Assembly (NCBI GenBank): GCA_019114445.1
Contig: DXFL01000019.1
Location: 57,652-121,651 of the forward strand
Length of the DNA: 64,000 nucleotides
Origin: Candidatus Barnesiella excrementigallinarum
GTDB taxonomy: Bacteria; Bacteroidota; Bacteroidia; Bacteroidales; Barnesiellaceae
Direction of reading: 5' to 3'
Shown here: piece by piece, positions 8,748 to 17,051 of the stretch
How positions within the stretch are numbered: the stretch's first letter is position 1
How the letters are laid out: every line of letters starts with the position of its first letter
Position numbers and translations under genes: made by a program
Notes under the pieces: generated by a model
The model's input: the letters and a program-made list of their open reading frames with translations, nothing else
Told to the model about the DNA's origin: nothing
Databases searched by the model: none

Positions 8748-10049
8748 TTAATTCTTTTTCTCGGAAGGCTCTTGCTTAGAGGCGTTTTCACCTCCGTTAC
8801 GGGCTGGGGTATCGCCCTTTTCGCCTTTTTCATTTCCGCCCTTTCCGTTACGCGCCGCTTTGTTTGAATTTTGGTTCCGGTTATTCCCCGATTTATTGTT
8901 TCCTCCGTTCGGTTGTTGGTGACGGTTATTGTTACCCCCACCATTCCCTTTGCGTTTCTTGCTCTTCTTCGCCTTGTCGAAACGAGTAAGGCTATCCTGC
9001 CCTACTACATCTTCAAACTCGCGGCGCTCAGGAGCGCGGGAACTGGTTTCCGATTCCAATGTATCGGGTTTTATGCCTTTTTTGTTCAATGCAATGACCT
9101 CGAATGCCCGATCGGCATCGATCGTAACCAAATTGGCGGCGATAGACTTGTCGGTCGAATAGGTCATCTCGCGCTTGAAAATATCGGTCTTGAAATGATA
9201 ATAAGTATTCAGTTTCGTTTCAAGCGGAATTTCGCGCGAAGGCAGTCGCTTTTGTGCCTCGACATAAGCATCGGCTTCGTAGTTGAGGCAACATTTCAGT
9301 TTGGCACATTGTCCCGCCAGTTTTTGGGGGTTGAGTGCAATATCCTGATAACGGGCTGCACTGGTCGCCACCGATACGAAATTGGTCATCCACCCCGAAC
9401 AGCACAACTGCCGTCCACAGGGGCCCAAGCCTCCGATACGTCCGGCCTCTTGCCGGGCACCTATCTGTTTCATTTCGATACGTACCCTGAACACCTCGGC
9501 CAAAACTTTGATGAGTTGGCGGAAATCGACCCGCTCGTCGGCTATGTAATAAAAGATGGCTTTATTGCCGTCGCCCTGATATTCCACATCGCCGATTTTC
9601 ATGTTCAAGTGCAGATCCTCGGCAATCTTGCGGGCCCGAATCATTGTATCGTGTTCCTTTGCCTTCGCCTCCTCGAATTTTTCGAGGTCGTTGGGTTTGG
9701 CTTTGCGATAAATACGTTTCAGCTCGACATCGGTCTTTACATTGTTTTTCTTCATTTGAAGAGATACGAGCCGCCCGGTAAGCGTCACTTCGCCAATATC
9801 GTGACCGGGCGAAGCCTCTACGGCCACCAAATCGCCCGGCACCAACTTGATGTGGGTGGTATTCCGGTAATATCCCTTACGGGTATTTTTGAACCGAACC
9901 TCTACCAAATCGGTATCGTCGTGCGATTCGGGAATATCGGCCAGCCAATCGTAAACCTCGAGTTTCGCCCCCTTGCGCCGACAGGTCGCCGAGGTAAACT
10001 GCGGTTTTTCCGAGGAATTTATCGTATTATTATCGTTTGTATTATCCAT
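8748..10049 (-). CDS. ricT: RicT/YaaT-like PSP1-domain protein
   Basis: A 433-residue PSP1 C-terminal-domain protein. PSP1 core at about 105-195. The cysteine clusters GPCGRQLCC (C211, C216, C217) and CAKLKCC (C248, C253, C254) match the Fe-S ligand region of B. subtilis RicT, part of the RicA-RicF-RicT complex that steers RNase Y. The last 100 or so residues are a low-complexity tail rich in Asn, Gly and Lys (GNGGGNNNRHQQ), absent from the Bacillus protein and suggestive of RNA binding or a flexible linker. It lies between rny upstream and gldH downstream on the same strand. Confidence 0.9.
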   Translation of the reverse strand: MDNTNDNNTINSSEKPQFTSATCRRKGAKLEVYDWLADIPESHDDTDLVEVRFKNTRKGYYRNTTHIKLVPGDLVAVEASPGHDIGEVTLTGRLVSLQMKKNNVKTDVELKRIYRKAKPNDLEKFEEAKAKEHDTMIRARKIAEDLHLNMKIGDVEYQGDGNKAIFYYIADERVDFRQLIKVLAEVFRVRIEMKQIGARQEAGRIGGLGPCGRQLCCSGWMTNFVSVATSAARYQDIALNPQKLAGQCAKLKCCLNYEADAYVEAQKRLPSREIPLETKLNTYYHFKTDIFKREMTYSTDKSIAANLVTIDADRAFEVIALNKKGIKPDTLESETSSRAPERREFEDVVGQDSLTRFDKAKKSKKRKGNGGGNNNRHQQPNGGNNKSGNNRNQNSNKAARNGKGGNEKGEKGDTPARNGGENASKQEPSEKKN

Positions 10050-10176
10050 TTGATTTGATCATTAATACGGGACAAGGCCCCAGACCGTACACGAAATTCA
10101 CATTCGGGTAACGCCCTACGGCCTCGTCGTTCGTTTTTACAGTGGAGCGGTATGGCGTCTCCTTATTATTTGGCAA
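10042..10176 (-). CDS. Possible 44-codon small ORF linking rny and ricT
   Basis: Between the rny stop and the ricT start one frame stays open from a TTG at 10176 to a TAA at 10042. It overlaps the end of rny by 11 bp and the first codons of ricT by 8 bp (ATGGATAA). The product would be a 44-residue peptide containing [17 protein letters not shown] recognise no family. The base composition here resembles coding DNA rather than the AT-rich spacers nearby, so it could be a real small gene, a remnant of a displaced gene (holB precedes ricT in some relatives), or chance. Confidence 0.25.
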   Translation of the reverse strand: MPNNKETPYRSTVKTNDEAVGRYPNVNFVYGLGPCPVLMIKSNG

Positions 10177-11704
10177 AACTTACGGCACGAGTCTCGCGGA
10201 TAACGGTGATCTTCACTTGTCCGGGATAGGTCATCTCGTCCTGAATACGTTTTGCAATTTCGGTCGACAGATTTTCGGTTTCGGCATCGTCGATCTTGTC
10301 GGCACCCACAATCACGCGCAACTCGCGACCGGCCTGTATAGCATAGGTTTTGAGTACTCCGGGATAAGAGAGCGCCAACTGTTCGAGGTCGTTCAACCGT
10401 TTGATATAGGCCTCGACAATTTCGCGACGGGCACCGGGACGGGCTCCCGATATGGCGTCGCACACTTGAACGATGGGAGCCAGCAAACTGGTCATCTCGG
10501 TCTCGTCGTGGTGAGCGCCGATGGCATTGCAAATATCGGGTTTCTCCTTGTATTTCTCGGCCAGTTTCATACCCAACAGAGCGTGCGGCAATTCGGGTTC
10601 CTCATCGGGTACTTTGCCTATATCGTGCAACAATCCGGCTCGACGGGCTTTCTTGGGATTCAACCCCAGTTCCGAGGCCATTACGGCACAAAGGTTGGCG
10701 GTTTCGCGCGAGTGCTGCAACAGATTCTGCCCATAGGACGAACGGTATTTCATTTTACCTACCAAACGAATCAACTCGGGGTGCAAACCGTGTACTCCCA
10801 AGTCGATGGCGGTGCGTTTACCGGTTTCGATAATCTCTTCCTCGATTTGTTTGCGCACTTTGGCTACCACCTCTTCGATACGGGCGGGGTGGATACGGCC
10901 GTCGGTTACCAACTGGTGCAAAGCCAAGCGGGCAATCTCGCGGCGAACGGGATCGAAGGCCGAAAGCACAATGGCTTCGGGGGTATCGTCGACAATAATT
11001 TCTACACCGGTGGCTGCTTCGAGCGCCCGTATGTTACGGCCTTCACGACCGATAATACGGCCCTTTATCTCGTCCGACTCGATGTGGAACACCGTTACCG
11101 AGTTTTCAATGGCGGTTTCGGTAGCTACCCGCTGGATACTTTGTATCACAATGCGTTTTGCCTCTTTATTGGCCGTCATCTTGGCATCGTCCATAATGTC
11201 GTTGATATACGAGGCCGCTTGTGTTTTGGCCTCCTCCTTCAACGACTCGACCAACCGCTCTTTGGCCTCTTCGGCCGATATGCCCGAAAGGTGTTCGAGC
11301 CGTTCTACTTCCGACTTATGGAGTTTTTCCAACTCTTGTTTTTTCTTCTCTACCAAATCGAGCTGATTATCGAGGTTGGCGCGAACTGCGTCGGTTTCGC
11401 TTTTTTTACGTTGCAACTCCTGTTGTTGCTGGGCCAGTTGCATTTCGCGTTGTTTCAGTTTAGCCTCGGCCGATTGCAATTTGGCGTTACGGGCATTGGC
11501 CTGTTTTTCCATCTCGGCTTTCATGTGGATAAACTTCTCCTTCACTTCGAGCAACTTGTTCTTTTTAATTACCTCGGCCTCCTTCTCGGCTTCCTCCAAG
11601 ATGGTCTTCGACCGGGCTGCCAGCAGGTAACGGTTCACGAGGAAAACCACAAGCCCTCCTACCACCAAGCTACCTACAATAGAAATCAATAATATGTAAT
11701 TCAT
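10166..11704 (-). CDS. rny: Ribonuclease Y
   Basis: A 512-residue membrane-anchored endoribonuclease that starts mRNA turnover. One N-terminal transmembrane helix (about 4-25), a long charged coiled coil (about 30-180), a KH domain with [15 protein letters not shown] (215-229), and an HD domain with LLHDIGK (His360-Asp361) followed by GAHHDE. Length and domain order match the family. It is preceded by a terminator-like hairpin only about 20 bp before the ATG, with no clear promoter in between, and followed by ricT, whose Bacillus homologue acts on this enzyme. Confidence 0.96.
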   Translation of the reverse strand: MNYILLISIVGSLVVGGLVVFLVNRYLLAARSKTILEEAEKEAEVIKKNKLLEVKEKFIHMKAEMEKQANARNAKLQSAEAKLKQREMQLAQQQQELQRKKSETDAVRANLDNQLDLVEKKKQELEKLHKSEVERLEHLSGISAEEAKERLVESLKEEAKTQAASYINDIMDDAKMTANKEAKRIVIQSIQRVATETAIENSVTVFHIESDEIKGRIIGREGRNIRALEAATGVEIIVDDTPEAIVLSAFDPVRREIARLALHQLVTDGRIHPARIEEVVAKVRKQIEEEIIETGKRTAIDLGVHGLHPELIRLVGKMKYRSSYGQNLLQHSRETANLCAVMASELGLNPKKARRAGLLHDIGKVPDEEPELPHALLGMKLAEKYKEKPDICNAIGAHHDETEMTSLLAPIVQVCDAISGARPGARREIVEAYIKRLNDLEQLALSYPGVLKTYAIQAGRELRVIVGADKIDDAETENLSTEIAKRIQDEMTYPGQVKITVIRETRAVSFAK

Positions 11705-11722
11705 CTTTTCTAAATTATAATT

Positions 11723-11772
11723 ATAAAAAAAGCACTACCAACCAGCCCTTTTAAGGGGACTTGTCGCAGTGC
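11723..11772 (-). terminator. Terminator or attenuator hairpin between zapA and rny
   Basis: Outer stem GCACT/AGTGC encloses an inner CCCCTTTTAA-type stem; on the minus strand it is followed by seven T residues. It ends about 20 bp before the rny start codon, so it may act as an attenuator for rny rather than simply ending zapA. Confidence 0.6.
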
Positions 11773-11804
11773 AGGAACTATCTTCTCTTTTTTTCGATAC
11801 TGCC

Positions 11805-12116
11805 CTATTGGGCCGTATGTTCGTCCAATATTTTCGCCGCCTCGGCATCGAGTCTCTTCAAATCGGCCAACAGGGTCTTGCGGTCTTGGGCCATCTCACA
11901 ATACAAGCGAGCCATCTCTACCGCCACCATCGCCATCATCGACTGCGAATCCATCACGCCATCTTTGTACTTGTTCTTATAAAAAGACCATCGCTTGTTG
12001 AACAAGTCGGCAGCATCTCTCCAATATTTTTCGTCCGCTCCGTAATCGACCAACAGCGCCAAAGGCGTTTTCAAATCGGCGATTCTCAGCGTTATTTTCA
12101 ATTTATCATCGTTCAT
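11805..12116 (-). CDS. zapA: Cell division protein ZapA
   Basis: A 103-residue ZapA-family protein, which bundles FtsZ at the division ring. It opens with the typical DDKLKITLRIADLKTPLAL strand-turn and continues with helical segments (QSMMAMVAVEMARLYCEM, then a C-terminal coiled coil). I chose the ATG at 12116 from the family start; an in-frame ATG at 12134 would overlap the upstream gene by 8 bp and is also possible. It lies 10 bp after the ZapB-like coiled-coil gene, an arrangement common in Bacteroidales. Confidence 0.85.
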   Translation of the reverse strand: MNDDKLKITLRIADLKTPLALLVDYGADEKYWRDAADLFNKRWSFYKNKYKDGVMDSQSMMAMVAVEMARLYCEMAQDRKTLLADLKRLDAEAAKILDEHTAQ

Positions 12117-12126
12117 AGCATCTATT

Positions 12127-12423
12127 CTATTCATTCAAGAGTGAGATGCACTTATCGATTTCCCGCACCAATTTGGCAAATCTGGCTTTTGTCTCTTCGG
12201 TATTCGAGCCTTCCTGTGCGGCAACAGTTTTCGAGAGTTTCAGGTTGTTGTATTTTTTTTCCAACGCTTCGTATCTCTCTTGCAAGCTCTTCAACTCTTG
12301 CTCCCGGAGCGTCAAACGCTCCCTCAGGATACCGTTTTCGTTCTTGAAAGTATCATATAAATCGCTAATAGCATGGAATTTAGCAACCAGCGAATCTATC
12401 ATATCTTTCGAGCTTCCGGCCAT
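12127..12423 (-). CDS. ZapB-like small coiled-coil protein
   Basis: A 98-residue, highly charged protein predicted to be one long coiled coil (LREQELKSLQERYEALEKKYNNLKLS) with a short C-terminal helix (FAKLVREIDKCISLLNE). No catalytic motif. Such proteins sit immediately upstream of zapA in Bacteroidales and are taken as division-associated partners; the function is inferred from position. A good promoter lies just upstream. Confidence 0.72.
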   Translation of the reverse strand: MAGSSKDMIDSLVAKFHAISDLYDTFKNENGILRERLTLREQELKSLQERYEALEKKYNNLKLSKTVAAQEGSNTEETKARFAKLVREIDKCISLLNE

Positions 12424-12443
12424 TATCTCACCAAATTTCTATA

Positions 12444-12475
12444 CAAATATAGCTATTTCCAATCAAAAGCGGCAA
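12444..12475 (-). promoter_or_regulatory. Promoter of the zapB-like/zapA genes
   Basis: On the minus strand TATATTTG (12444-12451) fits the -7 consensus, with TTG at 12473-12475 about 21 bp upstream. Transcription would begin about 15 nt before the start codon. Confidence 0.5.
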
Positions 12476-12673
12476 TATCGGTTCGATTATTTCTTTTTTT
12501 CTCGCATTTATTACAAATTTTAAATTTATTTGAGCCTCATTATTACAATACGATTCGATGGGAAAAAGCAGATTCCATACCCCCGACGACACCTCCAAAA
12601 ACATTTTTTGTCTCTTTCTTTGTAAAAAACAAGAGGTGGTTGGCATAGTAAAATCCGAAAACTGTGTTTTCGA

Positions 12674-12705
12674 TTTTTCTCTGCGCTCACCTTTCGCTAT
12701 CTTTG
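12674..12705 (+). promoter_or_regulatory. Promoter of dinB
   Basis: TATCTTTG (12698-12705) fits the -7 consensus; a T-rich element lies about 20 bp upstream. It is 87 bp before ATG 12792, which supports that start over the longer frame. No SOS operator recognised. Confidence 0.45.
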
Positions 12706-12791
12706 TTCAGAGGTCGCCCGGAAGGACAAGATATAAACCTATCGACGATTATTTCCTCCTCCGCCTCACCGTTCTCACTCTTTCTGCCAAT

Positions 12792-13859
12792 ATGCCGCAA
12801 CGAAAAATCATACATATCGACATGGACGCCTTCTACGCTTCGGTAGAACAACGCGACAACCCCGCCTATCGGGGCAAACCGATTGCCGTAGGGCACAGTG
12901 GGCCGCGGGGTGTGGTGGCTACGGCCAGCTACGAGGCTCGTCCTTACGGGGTGCACTCGGCCTTGTCGTCGGCACAAGCTCGAAGGCTCTGTCCTCAACT
13001 TATTTTCGTAACACCCCGCCACGAAGTATACAAGGCGGTATCAATACAGATACGCCAAATTTTTCTCGATTATACGGAACTGGTCGAACCGCTCTCGCTC
13101 GACGAAGCGTTCCTCGACGTATCGCACGAACGGTCGGCAACATTAGTGGCTCGCGAAATCAAACGCCGCATTTTGGCCGAAACGCAACTCACGGCATCGG
13201 CCGGGGTATCGATCAACAAAATGCTCGCCAAGATAGCCTCGGACTACCGCAAACCCAACGGGCTCTTTACCATCGCCCCGGCGCAGGTCGAGGCATTTGT
13301 CGCAGCCCTGCCCATCGAACGGTTTTTCGGCATCGGCGGGGTGACGGCTCAAAAAATGCACTCCTTAGGTATCCTTACCGGGGCCGACTTGCGGCAATGG
13401 GACGAAGCCTCGCTTGTGCGCCAGTTCGGCAAAGCGGGACACCTCTACTACGGCTACGCCCGCGGAATAGACAACCGGGAGGTAACACCCAACCGCATAC
13501 GCAAATCGATCAGTGCCGAAACGACTTTCGCCGAAGATACCGACGACCGCTCACGCCTCGCGGCCGATTTGTCCGAAATATGCGACGAAGTATGGGAACG
13601 GCTTCAACGCCACCGCTTCAAAGGGAAAACGGTGGTGCTGAAACTCAAATTCGATAATTTCAAACAGATTACCCGCTCGAAAACTCAACCTGCGCCAATC
13701 GATTCGATAACCACGTTGCACCAACTGGCGCAAGAACTGTTGGCAACCTGCCACTTCGAGGGGCACAAAATCCGGCTCATCGGCGTAGGGGTAAGCAACT
13801 CACCCGAAGCGGGGCCCGACGGAATTCAGTTGCGGCTCCCCTTCGACGACCTGCCTTAA
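12792..13859 (+). CDS. dinB: DNA polymerase IV (Y-family translesion polymerase)
   Basis: A 355-residue DinB. The HIDMDAFYASVEQRDNP start contains the first metal-binding Asp and the DAFYA steric-gate segment; SLDEAFLDVS, at about 100-109, carries the second catalytic acidic pair. Finger, thumb (ASAGVSINKMLAKIASDYRKPNG) and little-finger regions follow. It ends with QLRLPF (about 346-351), a canonical beta-clamp-binding peptide. The open frame extends 78 codons upstream without family similarity and across the promoter, so ATG 12792 is the start. Confidence 0.95.
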   Translation: MPQRKIIHIDMDAFYASVEQRDNPAYRGKPIAVGHSGPRGVVATASYEARPYGVHSALSSAQARRLCPQLIFVTPRHEVYKAVSIQIRQIFLDYTELVEPLSLDEAFLDVSHERSATLVAREIKRRILAETQLTASAGVSINKMLAKIASDYRKPNGLFTIAPAQVEAFVAALPIERFFGIGGVTAQKMHSLGILTGADLRQWDEASLVRQFGKAGHLYYGYARGIDNREVTPNRIRKSISAETTFAEDTDDRSRLAADLSEICDEVWERLQRHRFKGKTVVLKLKFDNFKQITRSKTQPAPIDSITTLHQLAQELLATCHFEGHKIRLIGVGVSNSPEAGPDGIQLRLPFDDLP

Positions 13860-13877
13860 AACAGAGCCGCTCCACAA

Positions 13878-15311
13878 TTACCACACAACCTTCTGCACCG
13901 TACGCTCACCCCGGTCGTTAGTCAGAACTACGATATAGACCCCCGAAGCAAGACCAGTAGCAGGGATAATCACCTCGCCCGATTCTCCGTCGAGGTAGTC
14001 GCACCAAACCAAACGTCCGGTCGTGTCGATAAGCTCGGCCAAGCGATAACCGTCGTCCGGTAACGTCACCAGCAAAGCATCGGGGGTGCGGGCGATACGC
14101 AAGAGATCGGCCTCGGTCGTGCCAACCGACGAAGAGCAGGGTTCGAGAGAAGTAAGGCCAAATCCATTATTCAAATATCCTATTCCGCTATTGGTTCTTT
14201 GGTAATAGAGTTTGTCGCCGCACTGCGTACCGCAATCCGGGTCGAAGGGGTGCAATGGCAAGCGATCGACAGTTCCCAAACCTTCGATCCAATGGCTGTA
14301 ATTTTCGAAGAATATCACTTTGCGCAACCGACCTCCCAAATAGGTAACATAGGTATTGGTAACCGGGATTTTCAGCTCTCCGTCCGTAGGATTCAATGGA
14401 GAACCGGCCTCAACGGTAAAGAGGTCGCCCTTCTCCAATGAGAAATCATACCACAACCACTCTTTCTCACCGGCCAGCAGATAGACTTTTTGGCCTTCTT
14501 CCCGAATGAGCGCTACCTCCGTACCCGAAGCATAATCACAGGTACTCGACTCGACGAGGCGCATATATGTCCTTCCATCGGTCACCTTCTCGCCCGTAAT
14601 GAAATAGTGGTAATACAAATCCAAATCACTGGCCAATTTATCCTCCGAATCGTAATGGTAATAGCCGAAACCGCACTCTTTTACATAGGGCGTATATTCA
14701 TACTCCATCTCGCAAAAATCCTTAGAGCCGCCTTCTTCGACATACTCATATTCGCCGGTTCCTATATTTTTGGCATAACCGAGAGTTTTATACGTAAAGC
14801 CTATTTCTGTGGGAATGTTATCCAACAGATAGAAAAAATCCAATCTGGGTCCAATGCTGCCTATGCCTTCGATATATATTCCATCAAACAAGTCTTGCAA
14901 CTCTATACGACGACGTTTCTCTCCATTGACCAAGATCGTATCTATCCGGGCAACAGTTACCCACTCGTCACTCCAAGACCACGACGGAACTCGATCGCCC
15001 GCCTTCTCAACACGAAAATCATAAATCACCGACTCCTGCTCGTCGTCGGGCATCAGACGATAGACCACACGATCTTCTTCGCGGGCAAAACCATAAAGAC
15101 GCATATTGTCCTCGAAAGGACAAGAATCACTTTGGTAACACTTCTTATACGTTTTTCCATCGACAACCGTATCGCCTATAAACCGATACTTGTTACCATC
15201 GAACCACTCCATATTCTCCCGCACGAAGGGGACATATTCATACTCTTGCGCCTGCACAAGAGTACAGCCAAACAGCACAAACATTAAAATAAAAAAGTAA
15301 TTTTTTTTCAT
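13878..15311 (-). CDS. Secreted protein with type IX secretion sorting domain
   Basis: A 477-residue exported protein. Signal peptide MKKNYFFILMFVLFGCTLVQA is followed by two related beta-rich halves, each opening with a YEYxPYVxE/YEYVPFVRE motif and containing GKTY/GRTY and ...IEGIG(S/T)(I/V) motifs, so it looks like an internal duplication. The C-terminus (LIDTTGRLVWCDYLDGESG, then LASGVYIVVLTNDRGERTVQKVVW in outline) is a type A sorting domain for type IX secretion. No enzymatic motif; function unknown. It converges on dinB, 18 bp apart. Confidence 0.8.
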   Translation of the reverse strand: MKKNYFFILMFVLFGCTLVQAQEYEYVPFVRENMEWFDGNKYRFIGDTVVDGKTYKKCYQSDSCPFEDNMRLYGFAREEDRVVYRLMPDDEQESVIYDFRVEKAGDRVPSWSWSDEWVTVARIDTILVNGEKRRRIELQDLFDGIYIEGIGSIGPRLDFFYLLDNIPTEIGFTYKTLGYAKNIGTGEYEYVEEGGSKDFCEMEYEYTPYVKECGFGYYHYDSEDKLASDLDLYYHYFITGEKVTDGRTYMRLVESSTCDYASGTEVALIREEGQKVYLLAGEKEWLWYDFSLEKGDLFTVEAGSPLNPTDGELKIPVTNTYVTYLGGRLRKVIFFENYSHWIEGLGTVDRLPLHPFDPDCGTQCGDKLYYQRTNSGIGYLNNGFGLTSLEPCSSSVGTTEADLLRIARTPDALLVTLPDDGYRLAELIDTTGRLVWCDYLDGESGEVIIPATGLASGVYIVVLTNDRGERTVQKVVW

Positions 15312-15533
15312 ACGGATAGATTTTCGGTTAGTATTAAGTCCCTATTTTAAGTCTCATCAAATATAATTAATTTTTTTTCATTTATCTCCCTTATTTCCAA
15401 TGAAATTATATTTCTAAATATTACTATTTTTCACTTATCCAACATGGGAGATAAAAGTCCTCCTCGACCTTGACGATACAGTCGAAAAGTATCGGGGAGA
15501 CACATTAAAAATGCTACTTGCCCAACGAAAATT

Positions 15534-17051
15534 TTAGAATTGAGAATAAATAAAGGGCACCAATTCGCTGGAACGGACTTGCAATACAAAATAGAGAACC
15601 AAAGCCAAAATGCCCGACTTAACCACCAGCGGAGCCCACGACAACTCGCGTTGCAACCACAGCGACCAGCGATGTGGAGCAATGTGAAGCAAGTACCCAA
15701 TCACAAGGGCGACGAAAATAACGGCATATCCCGACACGAAAACGGGAATGGCCTCGGGTCGGAAATTGGTAAATATCTGAGTAAATATCTGTCCGACCAC
15801 ATCGAGCGAAGGGGCTCGGAAGAAAATCCACCCGGCCGCAACGACATGGAAGGTGAGCAGCACGTTGAAAAAATGGCGAAAAATTCCAGGCCTGTAATCC
15901 TTAGGTACCGGACAAATACGCCGATAAAATTTATGTCCAATGAGCATAAGCCCATGCCAAGCGCCCCATATCACAAAAAGCCACGAAGCACCATGCCACA
16001 ATCCGCCCAGCACCATAGTAATAAACAAATTGAAATAGGTACGCACCGTTCCCCGACGATTGCCGCCCAACGAGATGTAGAGGTAATCGCGCAACCAACT
16101 CGACAGGGAGATGTGCCACCGTCGCCAAAACTCGGTAATGGATGCCGACTTGTAAGGCGAATCGAAATTGATTTTAAATCGATAGCCCATGAGCAAGGCG
16201 ATACCGATAGCCATATCGGAATAGCCGGAAAAATCGCAATAGATCTGCAAGGTGTAGCCATAGACCCCCATCAGGTTTTCGAATCCGGTATAAAGCATGG
16301 GATTATCGAAAATGCGGTCTACGAAATTGACGCTGATGTAGTCGGAGATAACCACCTTTTTGATCAATCCGCACATCACCAAAAAGAGACCCTCGCCCAA
16401 CAATGCAGGGGTAACATCGAGCGGCCGGTGTATCTGCGGCACGAAATCCTTAGCCCGCACCACAGGACCTGCCGCCAACGGGGGGAAAAACGAGAGGTAA
16501 AACAAATAGTCGCGGAAGCTGGTAACCGGGGTCATCTGCCGGCGATAGAGGTCGATGATATAGCTCAACGAGCGGAAAGTGAAAAACGAAATACCGATGG
16601 GCAACACAATGTCGAGCGGTTCGAACGGCTCGTGCGACAAATCGGCAATCGTACCCAACAGCAAGTTGGTATATTTGAAATAACAAAGCATTCCCAAATT
16701 GACTACCATACTCGCCAATACGCACAACCGGCGCAGCCAATTCCACGAAAGCCACCCCAACAGGCGACCCAGCGAATAGTCCGAGAGAGCGACCAACACC
16801 AACAGCAGGAAACAGAGCCCGCTCGACTTATAATAGAAATAGAGCGAAAAGAGAATGACAAATCCCAAACGCAGGGCTTCGCGATGAGCCAACAAGCGGT
16901 ATATCCACATGAACCCGATAAAGAGGAACAGGAACAACCCGGTATTGAACATTAGCGGATTCTGCCCGTCGTAGACAAACAGAGCCGCCACCTTCGACCA
17001 GTCGATACTCTCGAATCCCTCTTTTATACTATTGAGCCATTCTATCCACAT
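15534..17051 (-). CDS. MBOAT-family O-acyltransferase (AlgI-like)
   Basis: A 505-residue polytopic membrane protein with about 10 hydrophobic segments. FWRRWHISLSSWLRDYLYI (about 308-326) and GGLWHGASWLFVIWGAWHG (349-367, putative catalytic His353) are the MBOAT hallmarks as in AlgI, DltB and PatA. It would move acyl groups (usually acetyl) across the inner membrane to an extracytoplasmic carrier or glycan. Its first 23 bp overlap the end of an SGNH protein gene, and a second SGNH gene lies before that, so this is a three-gene acylation operon. The glycan is unknown. Confidence 0.92.
   Translation of the reverse strand: MWIEWLNSIKEGFESIDWSKVAALFVYDGQNPLMFNTGLFLFLFIGFMWIYRLLAHREALRLGFVILFSLYFYYKSSGLCFLLLVLVALSDYSLGRLLGWLSWNWLRRLCVLASMVVNLGMLCYFKYTNLLLGTIADLSHEPFEPLDIVLPIGISFFTFRSLSYIIDLYRRQMTPVTSFRDYLFYLSFFPPLAAGPVVRAKDFVPQIHRPLDVTPALLGEGLFLVMCGLIKKVVISDYISVNFVDRIFDNPMLYTGFENLMGVYGYTLQIYCDFSGYSDMAIGIALLMGYRFKINFDSPYKSASITEFWRRWHISLSSWLRDYLYISLGGNRRGTVRTYFNLFITMVLGGLWHGASWLFVIWGAWHGLMLIGHKFYRRICPVPKDYRPGIFRHFFNVLLTFHVVAAGWIFFRAPSLDVVGQIFTQIFTNFRPEAIPVFVSGYAVIFVALVIGYLLHIAPHRWSLWLQRELSWAPLVVKSGILALVLYFVLQVRSSELVPFIYSQF

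Larger units (their letters stand above)
12424..12791. other. Intergenic region between the zapB-like gene and dinB
   Basis: A 368-bp AT-rich spacer between divergent genes. It holds a minus-strand promoter next to the zapB-like gene and a plus-strand promoter before dinB, described separately. The dinB frame is open through part of it, but no family residues precede MPQRKIIHID. No other feature seen. Confidence 0.6.

Noticed and set aside
8871..10058. A 395-codon plus-strand frame opposite ricT
   Set aside because: ricT has the PSP1 and Cys motifs; the opposite frame is a shadow.
10142..11692. A 516-codon open frame on the plus strand opposite rny
   Set aside because: rny is unmistakable on the minus strand; the antisense frame has no family residues and arises from codon bias of the real gene.
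15540..16955. A 471-codon open frame on the plus strand opposite the MBOAT gene
   Set aside because: The MBOAT protein has clear motifs and membrane segments; the antisense frame is highly charged and without recognisable features.
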